A DNA stretch of 64,000 nucleotides from LMUY01 sp965199005 (GCA_965199005.1 CBDAQK010000006.1:930001-994000), one strand, 5' to 3'; counted from the first letter of the stretch, positions 15,053 to 24,057 are shown. The notes: a model not told the origin generated them from the letters alone. Numbers and translations: made by a program.

Positions 15053-16774
15053 TCACTCCGCTGCCGGGCTGGACGCCAGAAAGCTGAAGTCGCAGCCCTC
15101 ATCCGCCTGCGTCACGCTATCCAAATAGAGCTTCAAATACCCCCGGTCACCCCCCGGCGGGCGAGGCGGTGCCATCCAGGCCGCGCGACGCCGGTCCAAC
15201 TCGGCCTCGTCGACCAACAGGTCGATCCGGCGCCCGGCAACATCCAACCGGATTTGGTCGCCCGTCTGCACCAGGGCCAAGGGACCGCCTGCGGCTGCCT
15301 CTGGCACCATATGCAGCACGATCGTGCCGAATGCCGTCCCGCTCATGCGGGCGTCCGAGATGCGCACCATGTCCTTCACACCAGCCCGGGCCAATTTCTT
15401 CGGGATCGGCAAATAGCCCGCCTCCGGCATTCCCGGCGCGCCCCGTGGCCCGGCGTAGCGCAGCACCAGGACATCCTGCGCGGTGACATCCAGCGCCGGG
15501 TCATCGATGCGGGCGCCCAAATCGTCGACCCCGTCGAACACCACGGCGCGGCCGGTATGCTGCAGCAAAGCGGGGGTGGCGGCACCAAATTTGATCACCG
15601 CGCTGCCAGGGCACAGGTTGCCGCGCAACACCGCCATTCCACCCACGGGGAAGACCGGATTGGCGCGGCTGCGGATAACGGTCTGGCCGGGAACGTCCTC
15701 GGCGGCGTCGATCGCCTGGCCCAGCGTGCCACCAGTGACGGTGCGGGCGGATTCGTCCAGCAGGGGACGCAATTCGCGCATCAGTTTCGGCACCCCGCCA
15801 GCCCAATGGAAATGCTCCATGTAGTGGTCGCCCGTCGGCTTCAGATCGATCAGCACGGGCACTTCGGCACCCAGACGGTCGAATTCCTCCATATCCAGCT
15901 TGAGTCCAAGCCGCCCAGCGATCGCCGCCAGATGCACCAGGGCGTTGGTCGAGCCACCGATCGCCTGCAATACCACTTGCGCATTCCTGAACGCCGCCGG
16001 GGTCAGGATATCCGCCGGCAGCCTTCCGGCCACGCCGATTGCGGCAACCGCCGCCGCGCCCGACTGCTCGGCGCAGCGGATGCGGTCGGCATGGGTGGCG
16101 GGGATCGCAGCGGAACCGGGGAGGGCCATGCCCAGCGCCTCCGTCAGGCATGCCATGGTGCTGGCCGTACCCATCACCATGCAGGTGCCGGGGGTGGGCG
16201 CCAGGCGGCCATTGATCGCGTCCATCTCAGCCTCGGTGAACTCGCCGGCACGATGACGAGCCCAGAAACGGCGGCAATCGGTGCAGGCGCCGAGCACCTC
16301 GCCCTTATAATGCCCCACCAGCATCGGGCCGGTGACCAGTTGAACAACCGGGATATCCAGGCTGGCGGCAGCCATCAATTGGGCTGGAACCGTCTTGTCG
16401 CATCCGCCGATCATCAGCACGGAGTCCATGGGCTGCGCGCGGCACATCTCCTCCGTGTCCATGGCGGCCAGGTTGCGGAGGAACATGCTGGTCGGGTGGG
16501 CGAAGCTTTCATGGATGGACACGGTAGGGAACGTCATCGGCAAGCCGCCCGCCAGCATCACGCCCCGCTTGGCGGCGTCCACCAACTGCGGAACGTTGCC
16601 GTGGCAGGCGTTGTAGGCGCTGTACGTGTCCACGATGCCGACGATCGGGCGGGACAGCGCGTCGTCCGAATAGCCCATCGCCTTGATGAATGCCCGGCGC
16701 AAAAACAGGCTGAACCCGTCATCGCCATAGCTGGTCAGACCTTTGCGCATGCCCCTTGCGGCGTCGGTTGCCAT
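15053..16774 (-). CDS. IlvD/Edd-family sugar-acid dehydratase
   Basis: This 573-aa Fe-S dehydratase belongs to the dihydroxyacid dehydratase/6-phosphogluconate dehydratase family. The cluster region shows DTYSAYNACHGNVPQL, MIGGCDKTVPAQLM and GACTDCRRFWARHRAGEF. The ACTDCRRFW form, followed by LAPTPGTCMVMGTASTMA, is that of pentonate/hexonate dehydratases (L-arabonate or D-xylonate type) rather than IlvD of branched-chain amino acid synthesis. The C-terminal swivel domain has KDMVRISDARMSGTAFGT. Start is ATG 16774 (MATDAARGMRKGLTS) with a purine-rich AGGGGAAG upstream. The divergent DapA-family gene at 16849 gives a natural next step, cleaving or dehydrating the 2-keto-3-deoxy acid made here. 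Exact sugar acid is unknown. Confidence 0.87.
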   Translation of the reverse strand: MATDAARGMRKGLTSYGDDGFSLFLRRAFIKAMGYSDDALSRPIVGIVDTYSAYNACHGNVPQLVDAAKRGVMLAGGLPMTFPTVSIHESFAHPTSMFLRNLAAMDTEEMCRAQPMDSVLMIGGCDKTVPAQLMAAASLDIPVVQLVTGPMLVGHYKGEVLGACTDCRRFWARHRAGEFTEAEMDAINGRLAPTPGTCMVMGTASTMACLTEALGMALPGSAAIPATHADRIRCAEQSGAAAVAAIGVAGRLPADILTPAAFRNAQVVLQAIGGSTNALVHLAAIAGRLGLKLDMEEFDRLGAEVPVLIDLKPTGDHYMEHFHWAGGVPKLMRELRPLLDESARTVTGGTLGQAIDAAEDVPGQTVIRSRANPVFPVGGMAVLRGNLCPGSAVIKFGAATPALLQHTGRAVVFDGVDDLGARIDDPALDVTAQDVLVLRYAGPRGAPGMPEAGYLPIPKKLARAGVKDMVRISDARMSGTAFGTIVLHMVPEAAAGGPLALVQTGDQIRLDVAGRRIDLLVDEAELDRRRAAWMAPPRPPGGDRGYLKLYLDSVTQADEGCDFSFLASSPAAE

Positions 16775-16848
16775 GGTCCCGCTTCCCCTCGTTGCCAGTC
16801 GGGAGTTTATTGCACGCCACATGTGTGATGCGGAGGGGGCGGGCGATA

Positions 16849-17766
16849 ATGAAGGACGCGATCTACGGCGGGGTGAACGCCGCGGTGTTGACTGCGATGC
16901 GGCCGGACCTGTCGGTCGACCTCGACCGCATGGCGATGCACAGCAAATGGCTGCTGGCGAATGGCTGCAACGGCCTGGGCATCCTGGGCACCACGGGCGA
17001 GGCCAACAGCCTGGGCGTGTCGGAGCGGATTGAGGTGATGGAGGGGCTGGTCGCCCGTGGCCTGCCGCCCGCGCGGCTGATGCCCGGCGTCGGCACCCCG
17101 GCGCTGACCGACACCGTGTTTCTCGCCACGAAGGCCGCGGAATTGGGGTGCCCCGGTGTGCTGGCCCTGCCGCCATTCTTTTACAAGAACCCGAGCGAGG
17201 ATGGGTTGTTCGCCTATTTCTCCGAGGTGATCCAGCGCCTGGGGACGGCGACGAAAATCTATCTCTACCACTTCCCGGCGCAATCGGCCGTGCCATTCAC
17301 GGTGTCGCTGATCGCGCGGCTGCTGAAGGCCTATCCGGGCACGATCAAGGGCATCAAGGACAGCAGTGGCGACTTTGCCAACACCAAGAGCTATCTGGAT
17401 CACTTCGCGAAGGACGGCTTCGAGGTTTATGCCGGCGACGACGGCGCGCTGTATGACCTGCTGAACGCGGGTGGCGCCGGGTGCATCACCGCCGCGTCCA
17501 ATGTCGGCTGCATGTGGAACGCGAAGGTGTACGCCAATTGGGACAATGATTTGGGCAAACAGGCCCAAGTGACGTTGGCGGCCATCCGCAAGGCCGTCAC
17601 GTCGGCGTCCCTGATCCCTGGGTTGAAGGCGCTGGCGGCACGGCAATACGGCGACGAGGCATGGAACGCTATCCGCCCGCCGCACATGGCGCTGTCTGCC
17701 GAGGAGAAGGCGAAGCTGTACGCAACGTTCGACGCGTGCGGAGCGACTTTGGCCAAGGCGGCCTGA
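16849..17766 (+). CDS. DapA-family aldolase/dehydratase (2-keto-3-deoxy acid type)
   Basis: This 305-aa class I aldolase-type TIM barrel belongs to the dihydrodipicolinate synthase family. GILGTTGEANSLGVSER carries the GTTGE substrate loop. YLYHFPAQSAVPF has the active-site Tyr, and GTIKGIKDSSGDFANT has the Schiff-base Lys. It is probably not the lysine-pathway DapA, because it sits head-to-head with a sugar-acid dehydratase (75-nt shared regulatory gap). A 2-keto-3-deoxy-gluconate/arabonate aldolase or dehydratase role is inferred. ATG 16849 has GGAGGGGGC about 10 nt upstream. Length and motif spacing are normal, and there is no dedicated regulator next to it. Confidence 0.87.
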   Translation: MKDAIYGGVNAAVLTAMRPDLSVDLDRMAMHSKWLLANGCNGLGILGTTGEANSLGVSERIEVMEGLVARGLPPARLMPGVGTPALTDTVFLATKAAELGCPGVLALPPFFYKNPSEDGLFAYFSEVIQRLGTATKIYLYHFPAQSAVPFTVSLIARLLKAYPGTIKGIKDSSGDFANTKSYLDHFAKDGFEVYAGDDGALYDLLNAGGAGCITAASNVGCMWNAKVYANWDNDLGKQAQVTLAAIRKAVTSASLIPGLKALAARQYGDEAWNAIRPPHMALSAEEKAKLYATFDACGATLAKAA

Positions 17767-17891
17767 GGGTCGTAGGGCCAGGAGTGCTGCTGGGCCCCTG
17801 CGCCCCACAGACCCCGAACGCGATCTAGCCCATCTCTCCCATGAAAACGCGAGAGACCTCAATCATCCGGCTCCGCCAGACGACTTCCTCC

Positions 17892-18170
17892 CTAGTCTGA
17901 TCGGCCGGCCAATGCATCGTGCGCTTGGCGGATCACACCTCCCAATGTCTCGGCAACAGAGGTAAGGCCCGGAAAGGATGGAAAAGTGATGGAATAGCCT
18001 GCCTCGTCAGATACTTGGTCCGCGACTGCGATGTAGATCTTGCAAGTCAAAAGTCGGTGCTCCAATCGGCGGCCGGCGTACCGAGCAGGTGAGTAATGCC
18101 AGCCAGCCTGTTCACAGATGGCGCGCAACATGCCAGTCGGGATATTGCCGGAGTGATTGGAGACGACCAC
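17892..18170 (-). pseudogene. HicA-HicB toxin-antitoxin remnant (fused fragments)
   Basis: The 92-codon frame begins with VVSNHSGNIPTGMLRAICEQ and AGW, which resembles the C-terminal part of HicA mRNA-interferase toxins (phosphate-turn, GTLRSI-QAG). It continues into DEAGYSITFPSFPGLTS and IRQAHDALAG, which resembles the N-terminal strand and first helix of HicB antitoxins. The HicA N-terminus with its catalytic GSHH is absent: an in-frame stop lies a few codons upstream of the fragment. HicB lacks its DNA-binding half. It therefore looks like a decayed hicAB module whose remaining ends were joined in one frame. The similarity is by eye only; an unrelated small protein is possible. Confidence 0.45.
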
Positions 18171-18291
18171 GCGCTTACCATTGCGCTTCCGTCATCCCCG
18201 CCCGCTTTATCGACTAGATAGCTATACACGATGGCCTATGCAGACGAAAATTTACGTTTACGGTCCAAGTGCGGCGGTTGTCGGTGCCGAA

Positions 18292-18867
18292 CTAATATGG
18301 CAAGCCTTTGGCGCGTTCGGCTTTCAGCGCGCGCGCGTACCATTCCAGCTCGTCCAGAAACCGTGTTACGCTCCGCTTGAAGCGTTCGTCCGTGACCGTG
18401 CCGTCCTCCGCCACCAGGGAGGCGACGCGCGGGAAGGGGAGGATGCTTGGGATGGACGGCATGCCCAGCTCGCCCAGCGTCATCCGCAACTGCATCGCGC
18501 CACGTACGCCCCCAAACTGCCCGGCGGAGTAGCAGGCGATGGCGGACGGGCGCCAGAAATACTCCTCCAGGAAATGGTCGAGCAGGTTCTTCAGCGCCGG
18601 GGGAATGCCGTTGTTATACTCGCCGCCGACGATCACGAACGCATCGGCCGCACGGTAGAGCGTGGCCAATTGCTCCATGACAGCGGGCGCATTTCCCTTG
18701 AACTCCTTGTACATGCGGTCGAGGAGGGGAAGCTGGTAGATCTCCGGATCGACCAAGGTCACGGTATGGCCGCGCGCCTCGATTTGCTGCTGCAAATGAT
18801 GGGCGGCTCGGATACCCACCCGGTCGGTGCGAACGGAGCCGTAGATTACGGGGATCGAGAGCGGCAT
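18292..18867 (-). CDS. NADPH-dependent FMN reductase family protein
   Basis: This 191-aa flavodoxin-like reductase starts MPLSIPVIYGSVRTDRVGIR, with the FMN phosphate loop GSVRTDRVG, the flavin-ring loop GGEYNNGIPPALKNLLDHFL, and CYSAGQFGGVRGAMQLRM. Such enzymes reduce quinones, azo dyes or metals with NAD(P)H. ATG 18867 is preferred because it lies 11 nt after the trmB stop. A longer frame to 18912 would run back into trmB and adds residues before the phosphate loop. It is third in the metK-trmB-reductase series. It is a distant paralogue of the reductase at 14481-15011 but keeps an intact first strand. Confidence 0.87.
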   Translation of the reverse strand: MPLSIPVIYGSVRTDRVGIRAAHHLQQQIEARGHTVTLVDPEIYQLPLLDRMYKEFKGNAPAVMEQLATLYRAADAFVIVGGEYNNGIPPALKNLLDHFLEEYFWRPSAIACYSAGQFGGVRGAMQLRMTLGELGMPSIPSILPFPRVASLVAEDGTVTDERFKRSVTRFLDELEWYARALKAERAKGLPY

Positions 18868-18878
18868 CGGTAAAACCC

Positions 18879-19613
18879 CTACGCCAAAGCGGTGCGTGTC
18901 GCGGCCCACCATAACGGGGACCGGCCGGCGCGGCGGGCTTTTTCCTCGTAGCGTGTCGGCGGCCAGCCCTCCGGCCGCTCGGTCGCCGGGGCAGGGGCGT
19001 TAAACCATGGCTGGTCCGCCAAGACAGCAGCGGTCCATGCCTGATAGGTCGGATCATCGGAGGCGATCCGCCACTCGCCGCCTGGGCGCATGGCACGGGC
19101 GACGAGCGCGACATTGTCGGGGTGGACAAAGCGCCGCTTGGCGTGGCGCACCTTCGGCCAGGGATCGGGAAACATCAGAAACAGCCGGCCCAGCGAACCC
19201 GGCGGTATCTCACGCAACAACAGCCGCGCGTCGTCGTCCCAGATCAGCAGGTTGGGCGGCAGGGGCGCCGTGGCTTCGCCACCCTCGGGAACCAGCCCCG
19301 ACAGCAGCGAACAGATGCCGTTCTCATAGACCTCACACGCGACCAACCCCGCCTCCGGGTGGGCGAGCGCTATGGCCCGGGCATGCTCCCCGCCGCCAAA
19401 CCCGACCTCCAGCCACAAATCGGCTGGGCGGGAGGGAAATACGCTGAACGGGTCGCTCGCCTGTCTCGGGTCAAACCGCAGCCGCGGCAAGGTGGCGCCC
19501 AGCAGCAATTGCTGCCGGGCGCGCAATGTGTTGCCACGGGTCCGTCCGTAAAGCCGCTCGACCGCCGGCTTGACGGCAGCGATCTTACCGTCCGAACGCG
19601 CTCTTGAGGTCAC
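18879..19613 (-). CDS. trmB: tRNA (guanine-N7-)-methyltransferase TrmB
   Basis: TrmB (244 aa) makes m7G46 in the variable loop of tRNAs using SAM. It has the N-terminal RLYGRTRGNTLRARQQ, the SAM motif WLEVGFGGGEHARAIA, and ACEVYENGICSLL. The family signature LMFPDPWPKVRHAKRRFVHP and RIASDDPTYQAWTAAVL are also present. The start is GTG 19613, overlapping the end of metK by 29 nt, so the SAM synthase and a SAM-using enzyme are co-transcribed. An FMN reductase follows 11 nt downstream. All family motifs are intact. Confidence 0.95.
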   Translation of the reverse strand: MTSRARSDGKIAAVKPAVERLYGRTRGNTLRARQQLLLGATLPRLRFDPRQASDPFSVFPSRPADLWLEVGFGGGEHARAIALAHPEAGLVACEVYENGICSLLSGLVPEGGEATAPLPPNLLIWDDDARLLLREIPPGSLGRLFLMFPDPWPKVRHAKRRFVHPDNVALVARAMRPGGEWRIASDDPTYQAWTAAVLADQPWFNAPAPATERPEGWPPTRYEEKARRAGRSPLWWAATRTALA

Positions 19614-20772
19614 CCACCAGATCGGTCTTCTCCCAGGTGAAGGTGCCCAGGTCAGGGTCCGGCGTGCGGCCGAAATGGCCGTAGGAGCTGGTGACAGCGT
19701 AGATGGGCCGGTTAAGGTGCAGATGCTCGCGGATGCCGCGCGGCGTCAGGTTCACGACCTCGCGGAGGGTTTTCTCCAGCTTCGCCTCATCCACGTCCTT
19801 GCCGGTACCGCCCAGGTCGACATAGACGGAGAGCGGGTGCGACACGCCGATCGCATAGCTGATCTGGATGGTGCACTTTTCCGCCAGCCCGGCGGCAACG
19901 ACGTTCTTCGCCAAATAGCGGCACACATAGGCGGCCGAGCGGTCGACCTTCGTGGGGTCCTTGCCGCTGAACGCGCCGCCGCCATGGGGCGCCGCGCCGC
20001 CATAGGTGTCGACGATGATCTTGCGGCCCGTCAGCCCGCAATCGCCGTCGGGGCCGCCGATCACGAAGGTGCCCGTCGGGTTGATGTAGATTTCGGTCTC
20101 GGGCGGCATCCAGCCGGATGGCAACGTCGCCTCGATCAGCGGCATCAGCATGCGCTTGATCTCCGGCTGCTCCAAGCCGGCATCATGCTGGGTCGACACC
20201 ACGACGCTGGTTGCCCCGACCGGCTTGCCATCGACGTACTTAAGCGTCACTTGGCTCTTGGCGTCCGGCTGCAGGCCCGCGACCGTGACGTCCTTGTTGC
20301 GGCGCAGTTCGGACATGCGGCGAAGGATCAGGTGCGAATAATAGATCGGCGCCGGCATCAGCGCTTCCGTCTCCGTGCAGGCATAGCCGAACATGATGCC
20401 TTGGTCGCCGGCGCCCTCGTCCTTGTTGCCCAGGCTGTCGACGCCGACCGCGATGTCGGCGCTCTGCGCGTGCAGGTGGCATTCGACCTTGGCGTGCTTC
20501 CAGGAGAAGCCTGCCTGGTCGTAGCCGATATCATGCACCGCCATGCGGCACAGATGGGAGAGCAGTTCCGGAGTCACCGTCTCCGGCCCGCGAACTTCGC
20601 CGGCGAGCACGATACGGTTGGTGGTGACCAATGTTTCGCAAGCAACGCGAGAGTATGGGTCGGCTGCGAGAAATGCATCCAACACGGTATCACTCAGGCG
20701 GTCCGCGACTTTGTCTGGATGACCTTCTGAGACAGACTCAGACGTAAAGAGATACTCACCCTTGTCGCGCAT
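19585..20772 (-). CDS. metK: S-adenosylmethionine synthase MetK
   Basis: MetK (395 aa) makes SAM from methionine and ATP in the cytoplasm as a tetramer. FTSESVSEGHPDKVADRLSD is the N-terminal ATP/methionine site. GDQGIMFGYACTET is the conserved hexapeptide region, FVIGGPDGDCGLTGRKIIVD binds phosphate, and GGGAFSGKDPTKVDRSAAY is the P-loop-like segment. Start ATG 20772. The 123-nt leader holds a G/C hairpin at 20860-20882, but I could not recognise a SAM-II, SAM-SAH or other SAM riboswitch in it. The 3' end overlaps trmB by 29 nt. Confidence 0.96.
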   Translation of the reverse strand: MRDKGEYLFTSESVSEGHPDKVADRLSDTVLDAFLAADPYSRVACETLVTTNRIVLAGEVRGPETVTPELLSHLCRMAVHDIGYDQAGFSWKHAKVECHLHAQSADIAVGVDSLGNKDEGAGDQGIMFGYACTETEALMPAPIYYSHLILRRMSELRRNKDVTVAGLQPDAKSQVTLKYVDGKPVGATSVVVSTQHDAGLEQPEIKRMLMPLIEATLPSGWMPPETEIYINPTGTFVIGGPDGDCGLTGRKIIVDTYGGAAPHGGGAFSGKDPTKVDRSAAYVCRYLAKNVVAAGLAEKCTIQISYAIGVSHPLSVYVDLGGTGKDVDEAKLEKTLREVVNLTPRGIREHLHLNRPIYAVTSSYGHFGRTPDPDLGTFTWEKTDLVGDLKSAFGR

Positions 20773-20859
20773 GGACTTAGTCTCCGCTTGTCGCGATTAG
20801 AACACGGCAAAGCCGGCGCCCGCCGGATGCGGAGCGCTGTGTGTTTGGCCGAAACAATT

Positions 20860-20882
20860 GGGGGGGTCAAGGCACTCCCCCC
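20860..20882 (-). terminator. G6/C6 hairpin after the lipoprotein gene
   Basis: A run of seven G (20860-20866) faces six C (20877-20882) across a ten-base loop, 14 nt after the stop of the minus-strand lipoprotein gene. On that strand it is followed by AATTGTTT, a weak T-rich tail. It could end the lipoprotein transcript before metK; it also sits in the metK leader. Confidence 0.4.
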
Positions 20883-20895
20883 AAATGCAGGATCG

Positions 20896-21237
20896 CTAGT
20901 AGCCGTAGCCCGGTGCGGCGTAGTAGCCGGCCCGCGGCGGCGGATAATAGGTGGCGGGTGGCGGGTAATAGGCCGCCGGGGGTGGCGCCGGGTAATAGCC
21001 GGGTGCGGTTGGCGTCGTCGCCGCGCCAGTAACGGCGCCCACTGCGCCGCCGGTGAGCGCGCCGATGGCGGCACCCCGGCCGCCGCCGGCCAGCGCCCCA
21101 ATGGCTGCACCGGTGCCGGCCCCGATCAGGCTGCCGCCGACGGCTCGCTGGCCGGGGTCATAGGGGTCGGTGCACCCGGCAACGGCCCCCAGAAGCAGGA
21201 TGGCTCCAGCAGCGCATGGCAATTTGCAGGCTCGCAT
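20896..21237 (-). CDS. Glycine-zipper lipoprotein with Pro/Tyr-rich tail
   Basis: This 113-aa outer-membrane-type lipoprotein has a signal peptide MRACKLPCAAGAILLLGAVA followed by the lipobox cysteine (VAGC, Cys22). Residues 30-70 form a glycine zipper (GGSLIGAGTGAAIGALAGGG, then GAAIGALTGGAVGAV), a membrane-active repeat seen in SlyB/YMGG-like envelope proteins. The C-terminal third is a proline/tyrosine-rich tail of PPP and YY repeats ending PGYGY. Function is unknown; such proteins often act in envelope integrity. It is divergent from hldE, an LPS-core gene, and upstream of metK on the same strand with a possible terminator between. Confidence 0.8.
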   Translation of the reverse strand: MRACKLPCAAGAILLLGAVAGCTDPYDPGQRAVGGSLIGAGTGAAIGALAGGGRGAAIGALTGGAVGAVTGAATTPTAPGYYPAPPPAAYYPPPATYYPPPRAGYYAAPGYGY

Positions 21238-21393
21238 CGGGTGACTCCAAACGTGTGTTTGCTGCCAGTCTACCCTGATCGTTTTATCAAATCATAGCAA
21301 AGGCGCGCGTTTTGTTACAGAGCCGCCGCGCAAAACACCCAAGACCCCGCATCATGCTTGCCAAGCTGGACACGATTATGTAGCGAGTCCGTG

Positions 21394-22878
21394 ATGGTTC
21401 AATCACTTCGCGCGGGAGCTTCCGCCGGGACGCCCGAGCTGACTTCCGCGATTCGCCGGCTCGCCCGTACGAGCGTGCTGGTGGTCGGAGACGCGATGCT
21501 GGACCGCTACGTCTATGGCGGCGTCGACCGCGTCTCGCCAGAAGCACCCATCCCTATCCTTTCCGTCGAACGGGACGTCGCGATGCCAGGCGGCGCGGGC
21601 AACGTGGTGCGCAACCTCACGGCGTTCGGCGCGGCCGTGGCGTTCGTCTCCGTCGTCGGCGATGACCAGGCCGGATCGGACCTGACGGGCCTGATCGGCG
21701 GCCAGCCCAATGTGGAACCCTGGCTGCTGGTGCAAAGCGGCCGGACGACAACGACCAAGACGCGTTATCTCTCCCGGGGACAGCAACTGCTGCGCGCCGA
21801 CCACGAAACCTCGGCCCCGATCCACCCGAAGCTGGCCGAGCGGCTGCTGCGTATTACCCAGGACGCATTGTCGGCGACGACCGTCACCGTGCTCTCCGAC
21901 TACAACAAGGGCGTGCTGTCGGGTGACGTCGCTTCCCGGATCATCGCGGCCGCCCGCGCGGCGAACCGCCGGATCGTGGTTGATGCGAAGGGCAGCGACT
22001 ACGCCCGGTATGCCGGGGCGGACGTCATCACCCCCAACCGAAGCTCGCTGGCGGCCGCGACTGGCCTGCCTGTCGATACCGAGGCGGCTGTCGTCCACGC
22101 AGCGGAGGTGCTGCGCACGACGCATGGGTTCGGCGCCGTGCTGGTGACGCGGAGCGAGCACGGCATGATTTTGGTCTGGAGCGGCGAGCCGGTCCACCTG
22201 CCGGCCGAGGCACCGGATGTGTTCGACGTGTCCGGCGCTGGTGACACCGCCGTGGCGACATTGGCCGCCGCATTGGCCGCAGGGTTGGATCTGCCCGTCG
22301 CGGCCCGCCTGGCCAATATCGCGGCCGGTATCGTGGTTGGCAAGATCGGCACCGCCGTCGCGAGCGAGAGCGACCTGCTGGCGGCGGTGTCGCCCCAGGG
22401 GAGCGCGCTGCGCAAGGTGGTGACCCGGCAGCACGCGGCCGAACAGGTCGAGCGTTGGCGCCACCGCGGTTGGCGCATCGGGTTTACCAATGGCTGCTTC
22501 GATCTGCTGCATCCAGGGCATGTCCACTTGCTGGAACAGGCTCGCAGCGCCTGCGACCGGCTCGTGGTCGGGCTGAACTCCGACGCCAGCGCGAATCGCC
22601 TGAAAGGGCCGGGCCGCCCGGTCAATCCCGAGGCGGTGCGGGCCGCGATGCTGGGAAGCATCACGAATGTCGATCTGGTCTGCACCTTCGAGGAAGACAC
22701 CCCGGAGGATCTCATCCGGGCGCTCTCGCCGGACCTGCTGGTGAAGGGCGCCGATTACACGATCGGCACCGTCATTGGGGCGGAGTTCGTCCAGAGCTAT
22801 GGCGGCCAGGTGCTGTTGGCGGAGCTGGTGCCCGATCACTCCACCTCCGCGACGGTGCAGCGGCTGCGCAGCGTTTAG
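21394..22878 (+). CDS. hldE: Bifunctional heptose-7-phosphate kinase / heptose-1-phosphate adenylyltransferase HldE
   Basis: HldE (494 aa) carries out two steps of ADP-heptose synthesis for the LPS inner core. Residues about 20-335 are the PfkB-type kinase: VVGDAMLDRYVYGGVDRVSP, MPGGAGNVVRNL, and DVFDVSGAGDTAVATLAAAL with the catalytic Asp. Residues about 360-494 are the nucleotidyltransferase: FTNGCFDLLHPGHVHLLEQA (HxGH) and GLNSDASANRLKGPGRPVNP. ATG 21394 is preferred over upstream starts because the family begins near here. It is the first gene after a divergent gap with the glycine-zipper lipoprotein. Both domains look intact. It indicates a heptose-containing LPS. Confidence 0.95.
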   Translation: MVQSLRAGASAGTPELTSAIRRLARTSVLVVGDAMLDRYVYGGVDRVSPEAPIPILSVERDVAMPGGAGNVVRNLTAFGAAVAFVSVVGDDQAGSDLTGLIGGQPNVEPWLLVQSGRTTTTKTRYLSRGQQLLRADHETSAPIHPKLAERLLRITQDALSATTVTVLSDYNKGVLSGDVASRIIAAARAANRRIVVDAKGSDYARYAGADVITPNRSSLAAATGLPVDTEAAVVHAAEVLRTTHGFGAVLVTRSEHGMILVWSGEPVHLPAEAPDVFDVSGAGDTAVATLAAALAAGLDLPVAARLANIAAGIVVGKIGTAVASESDLLAAVSPQGSALRKVVTRQHAAEQVERWRHRGWRIGFTNGCFDLLHPGHVHLLEQARSACDRLVVGLNSDASANRLKGPGRPVNPEAVRAAMLGSITNVDLVCTFEEDTPEDLIRALSPDLLVKGADYTIGTVIGAEFVQSYGGQVLLAELVPDHSTSATVQRLRSV

Positions 22879-22974
22879 GGCTTTATCGCGCCTGGGCAGA
22901 CGGAACCGAAGCGGGCTGGTTTGACGTTACCGCAGCGCACCCACTAAAGCCGGATGCGACAACGGGGAGGCCTC

Positions 22975-24057
22975 ATGCCCGACGTGCCTGACTTCAACCT
23001 GCGTGATCAGCCGATGTGCGACCTGCGGCGCATTGGTTCGCACCCTGATCATTGGTACCCGCTGGCTTGGTCGCGGGAGGTGAAGGCCGGCAAGACCTAT
23101 GCGACGCATTTTGCCGGCGAGCCAATCGTTCTGGTGCGGCCCAAGGATGGCGACGTGTTCGCGCTGGAAGACCGCTGTGCGCACCGCCAGGTGCCATTGT
23201 CGCAGGGGGTTGTGTCGGGCTGTGCCGTCCGTTGCGGCTATCATGGTTGGACGTACGATGCCTCCGGTCAATGCGTGGACGTGCCGTATTTGGGCAAGGG
23301 CAAGTTGCCGAACGGCGTGCGGGCCTATCCGTGCCGTGAACAGGATGGGCTTATCCTGATCTGGCCCGGCGATCCTGCCATGGCGACCGCGCTGGCACCG
23401 CTAGGGGCCGCGTCTGACCCGGCGTTCAAAACGCGGCGGTTCGGCCAGACGGTGAAATGCCACTACACCTTCATGCACGAGAACTTGATGGATATGAACC
23501 ATCAGTTCCTGCATCGCCGTCAGATGGGACAGATCGCGCCGCGCTATCTGGGGCGCCGGGTCGGCGAGTCTTGGCTGGAGATCGATTACACCTTTGCCCG
23601 CACCGGGGGTAAGCAGCCGCTGGGAGAGGCCGCCATCCTTGGAAGCCGGCGTGGCGTGTCCAACACGCATAAGGATTTGATGACGATCCGCACCGACTAT
23701 CCGTATCAGACGCTTCGGATTTGGACGTCCGGTGATGAGCCGGTGATGCATCTGTGGATTTGCTACACGCCGGTCGATGCGGGCCAGCGTATCAACCGGA
23801 CGTTTGGATTGTTGTCGGTGCGGCGGCCGAAAGTTCCGGGGCTGCTGGATGCCGCGTGGCCCGTGCTGGTCTGGTTCACCGAACGTATTTTCCGGGAAGA
23901 CCGCGCGATCGTGGAGATGGAGCAGCGCGCCCATGACGCGCAGGGGGCGGATTGGAACCAGGAGGTTTTCCCGCCAATTCGCGACCTGCGGACATTGCTG
24001 GCGGCCAACGGCCTGCCGATCAGTCCGCTCGCAGCGCGGCTCGCATCGATGCCGTAA
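22975..24057 (+). CDS. Rieske-type aromatic ring-hydroxylating oxygenase, alpha subunit
   Basis: This 360-aa Rieske non-heme iron oxygenase has its [2Fe-2S] ligands in RCAHRQVPLSQG (Cys68, His70) and RCGYHGWTYD (Cys87, His90). The mononuclear iron site has the ENLMDMNHQFLH arrangement (residues 169-180, with Asp173, His176, His180). It is single-component at this locus: no beta subunit, ferredoxin or reductase gene lies beside it, so it would need electron partners from elsewhere. The length and layout are closer to VanA/phthalate-type monooxygenases or demethylases than to large ring dioxygenases. ATG 22975 follows a strong GGGGAGG. Its 3' end overlaps the convergent mmcB by 38 bp. Substrate is unknown. 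Confidence 0.87.
   Translation: MPDVPDFNLRDQPMCDLRRIGSHPDHWYPLAWSREVKAGKTYATHFAGEPIVLVRPKDGDVFALEDRCAHRQVPLSQGVVSGCAVRCGYHGWTYDASGQCVDVPYLGKGKLPNGVRAYPCREQDGLILIWPGDPAMATALAPLGAASDPAFKTRRFGQTVKCHYTFMHENLMDMNHQFLHRRQMGQIAPRYLGRRVGESWLEIDYTFARTGGKQPLGEAAILGSRRGVSNTHKDLMTIRTDYPYQTLRIWTSGDEPVMHLWICYTPVDAGQRINRTFGLLSVRRPKVPGLLDAAWPVLVWFTERIFREDRAIVEMEQRAHDAQGADWNQEVFPPIRDLRTLLAANGLPISPLAARLASMP

Noticed and set aside
15254..16828. 524-codon plus-strand frame across the dehydratase gene
   Set aside because: His/Gln/Arg-rich shadow translation without recognisable domains; the minus strand has intact IlvD/Edd motifs.
20773..20895. SAM riboswitch upstream of metK
   Set aside because: I compared the leader with the SAM-II and SAM-SAH patterns I know and found no conserved core; only a G/C hairpin is visible.
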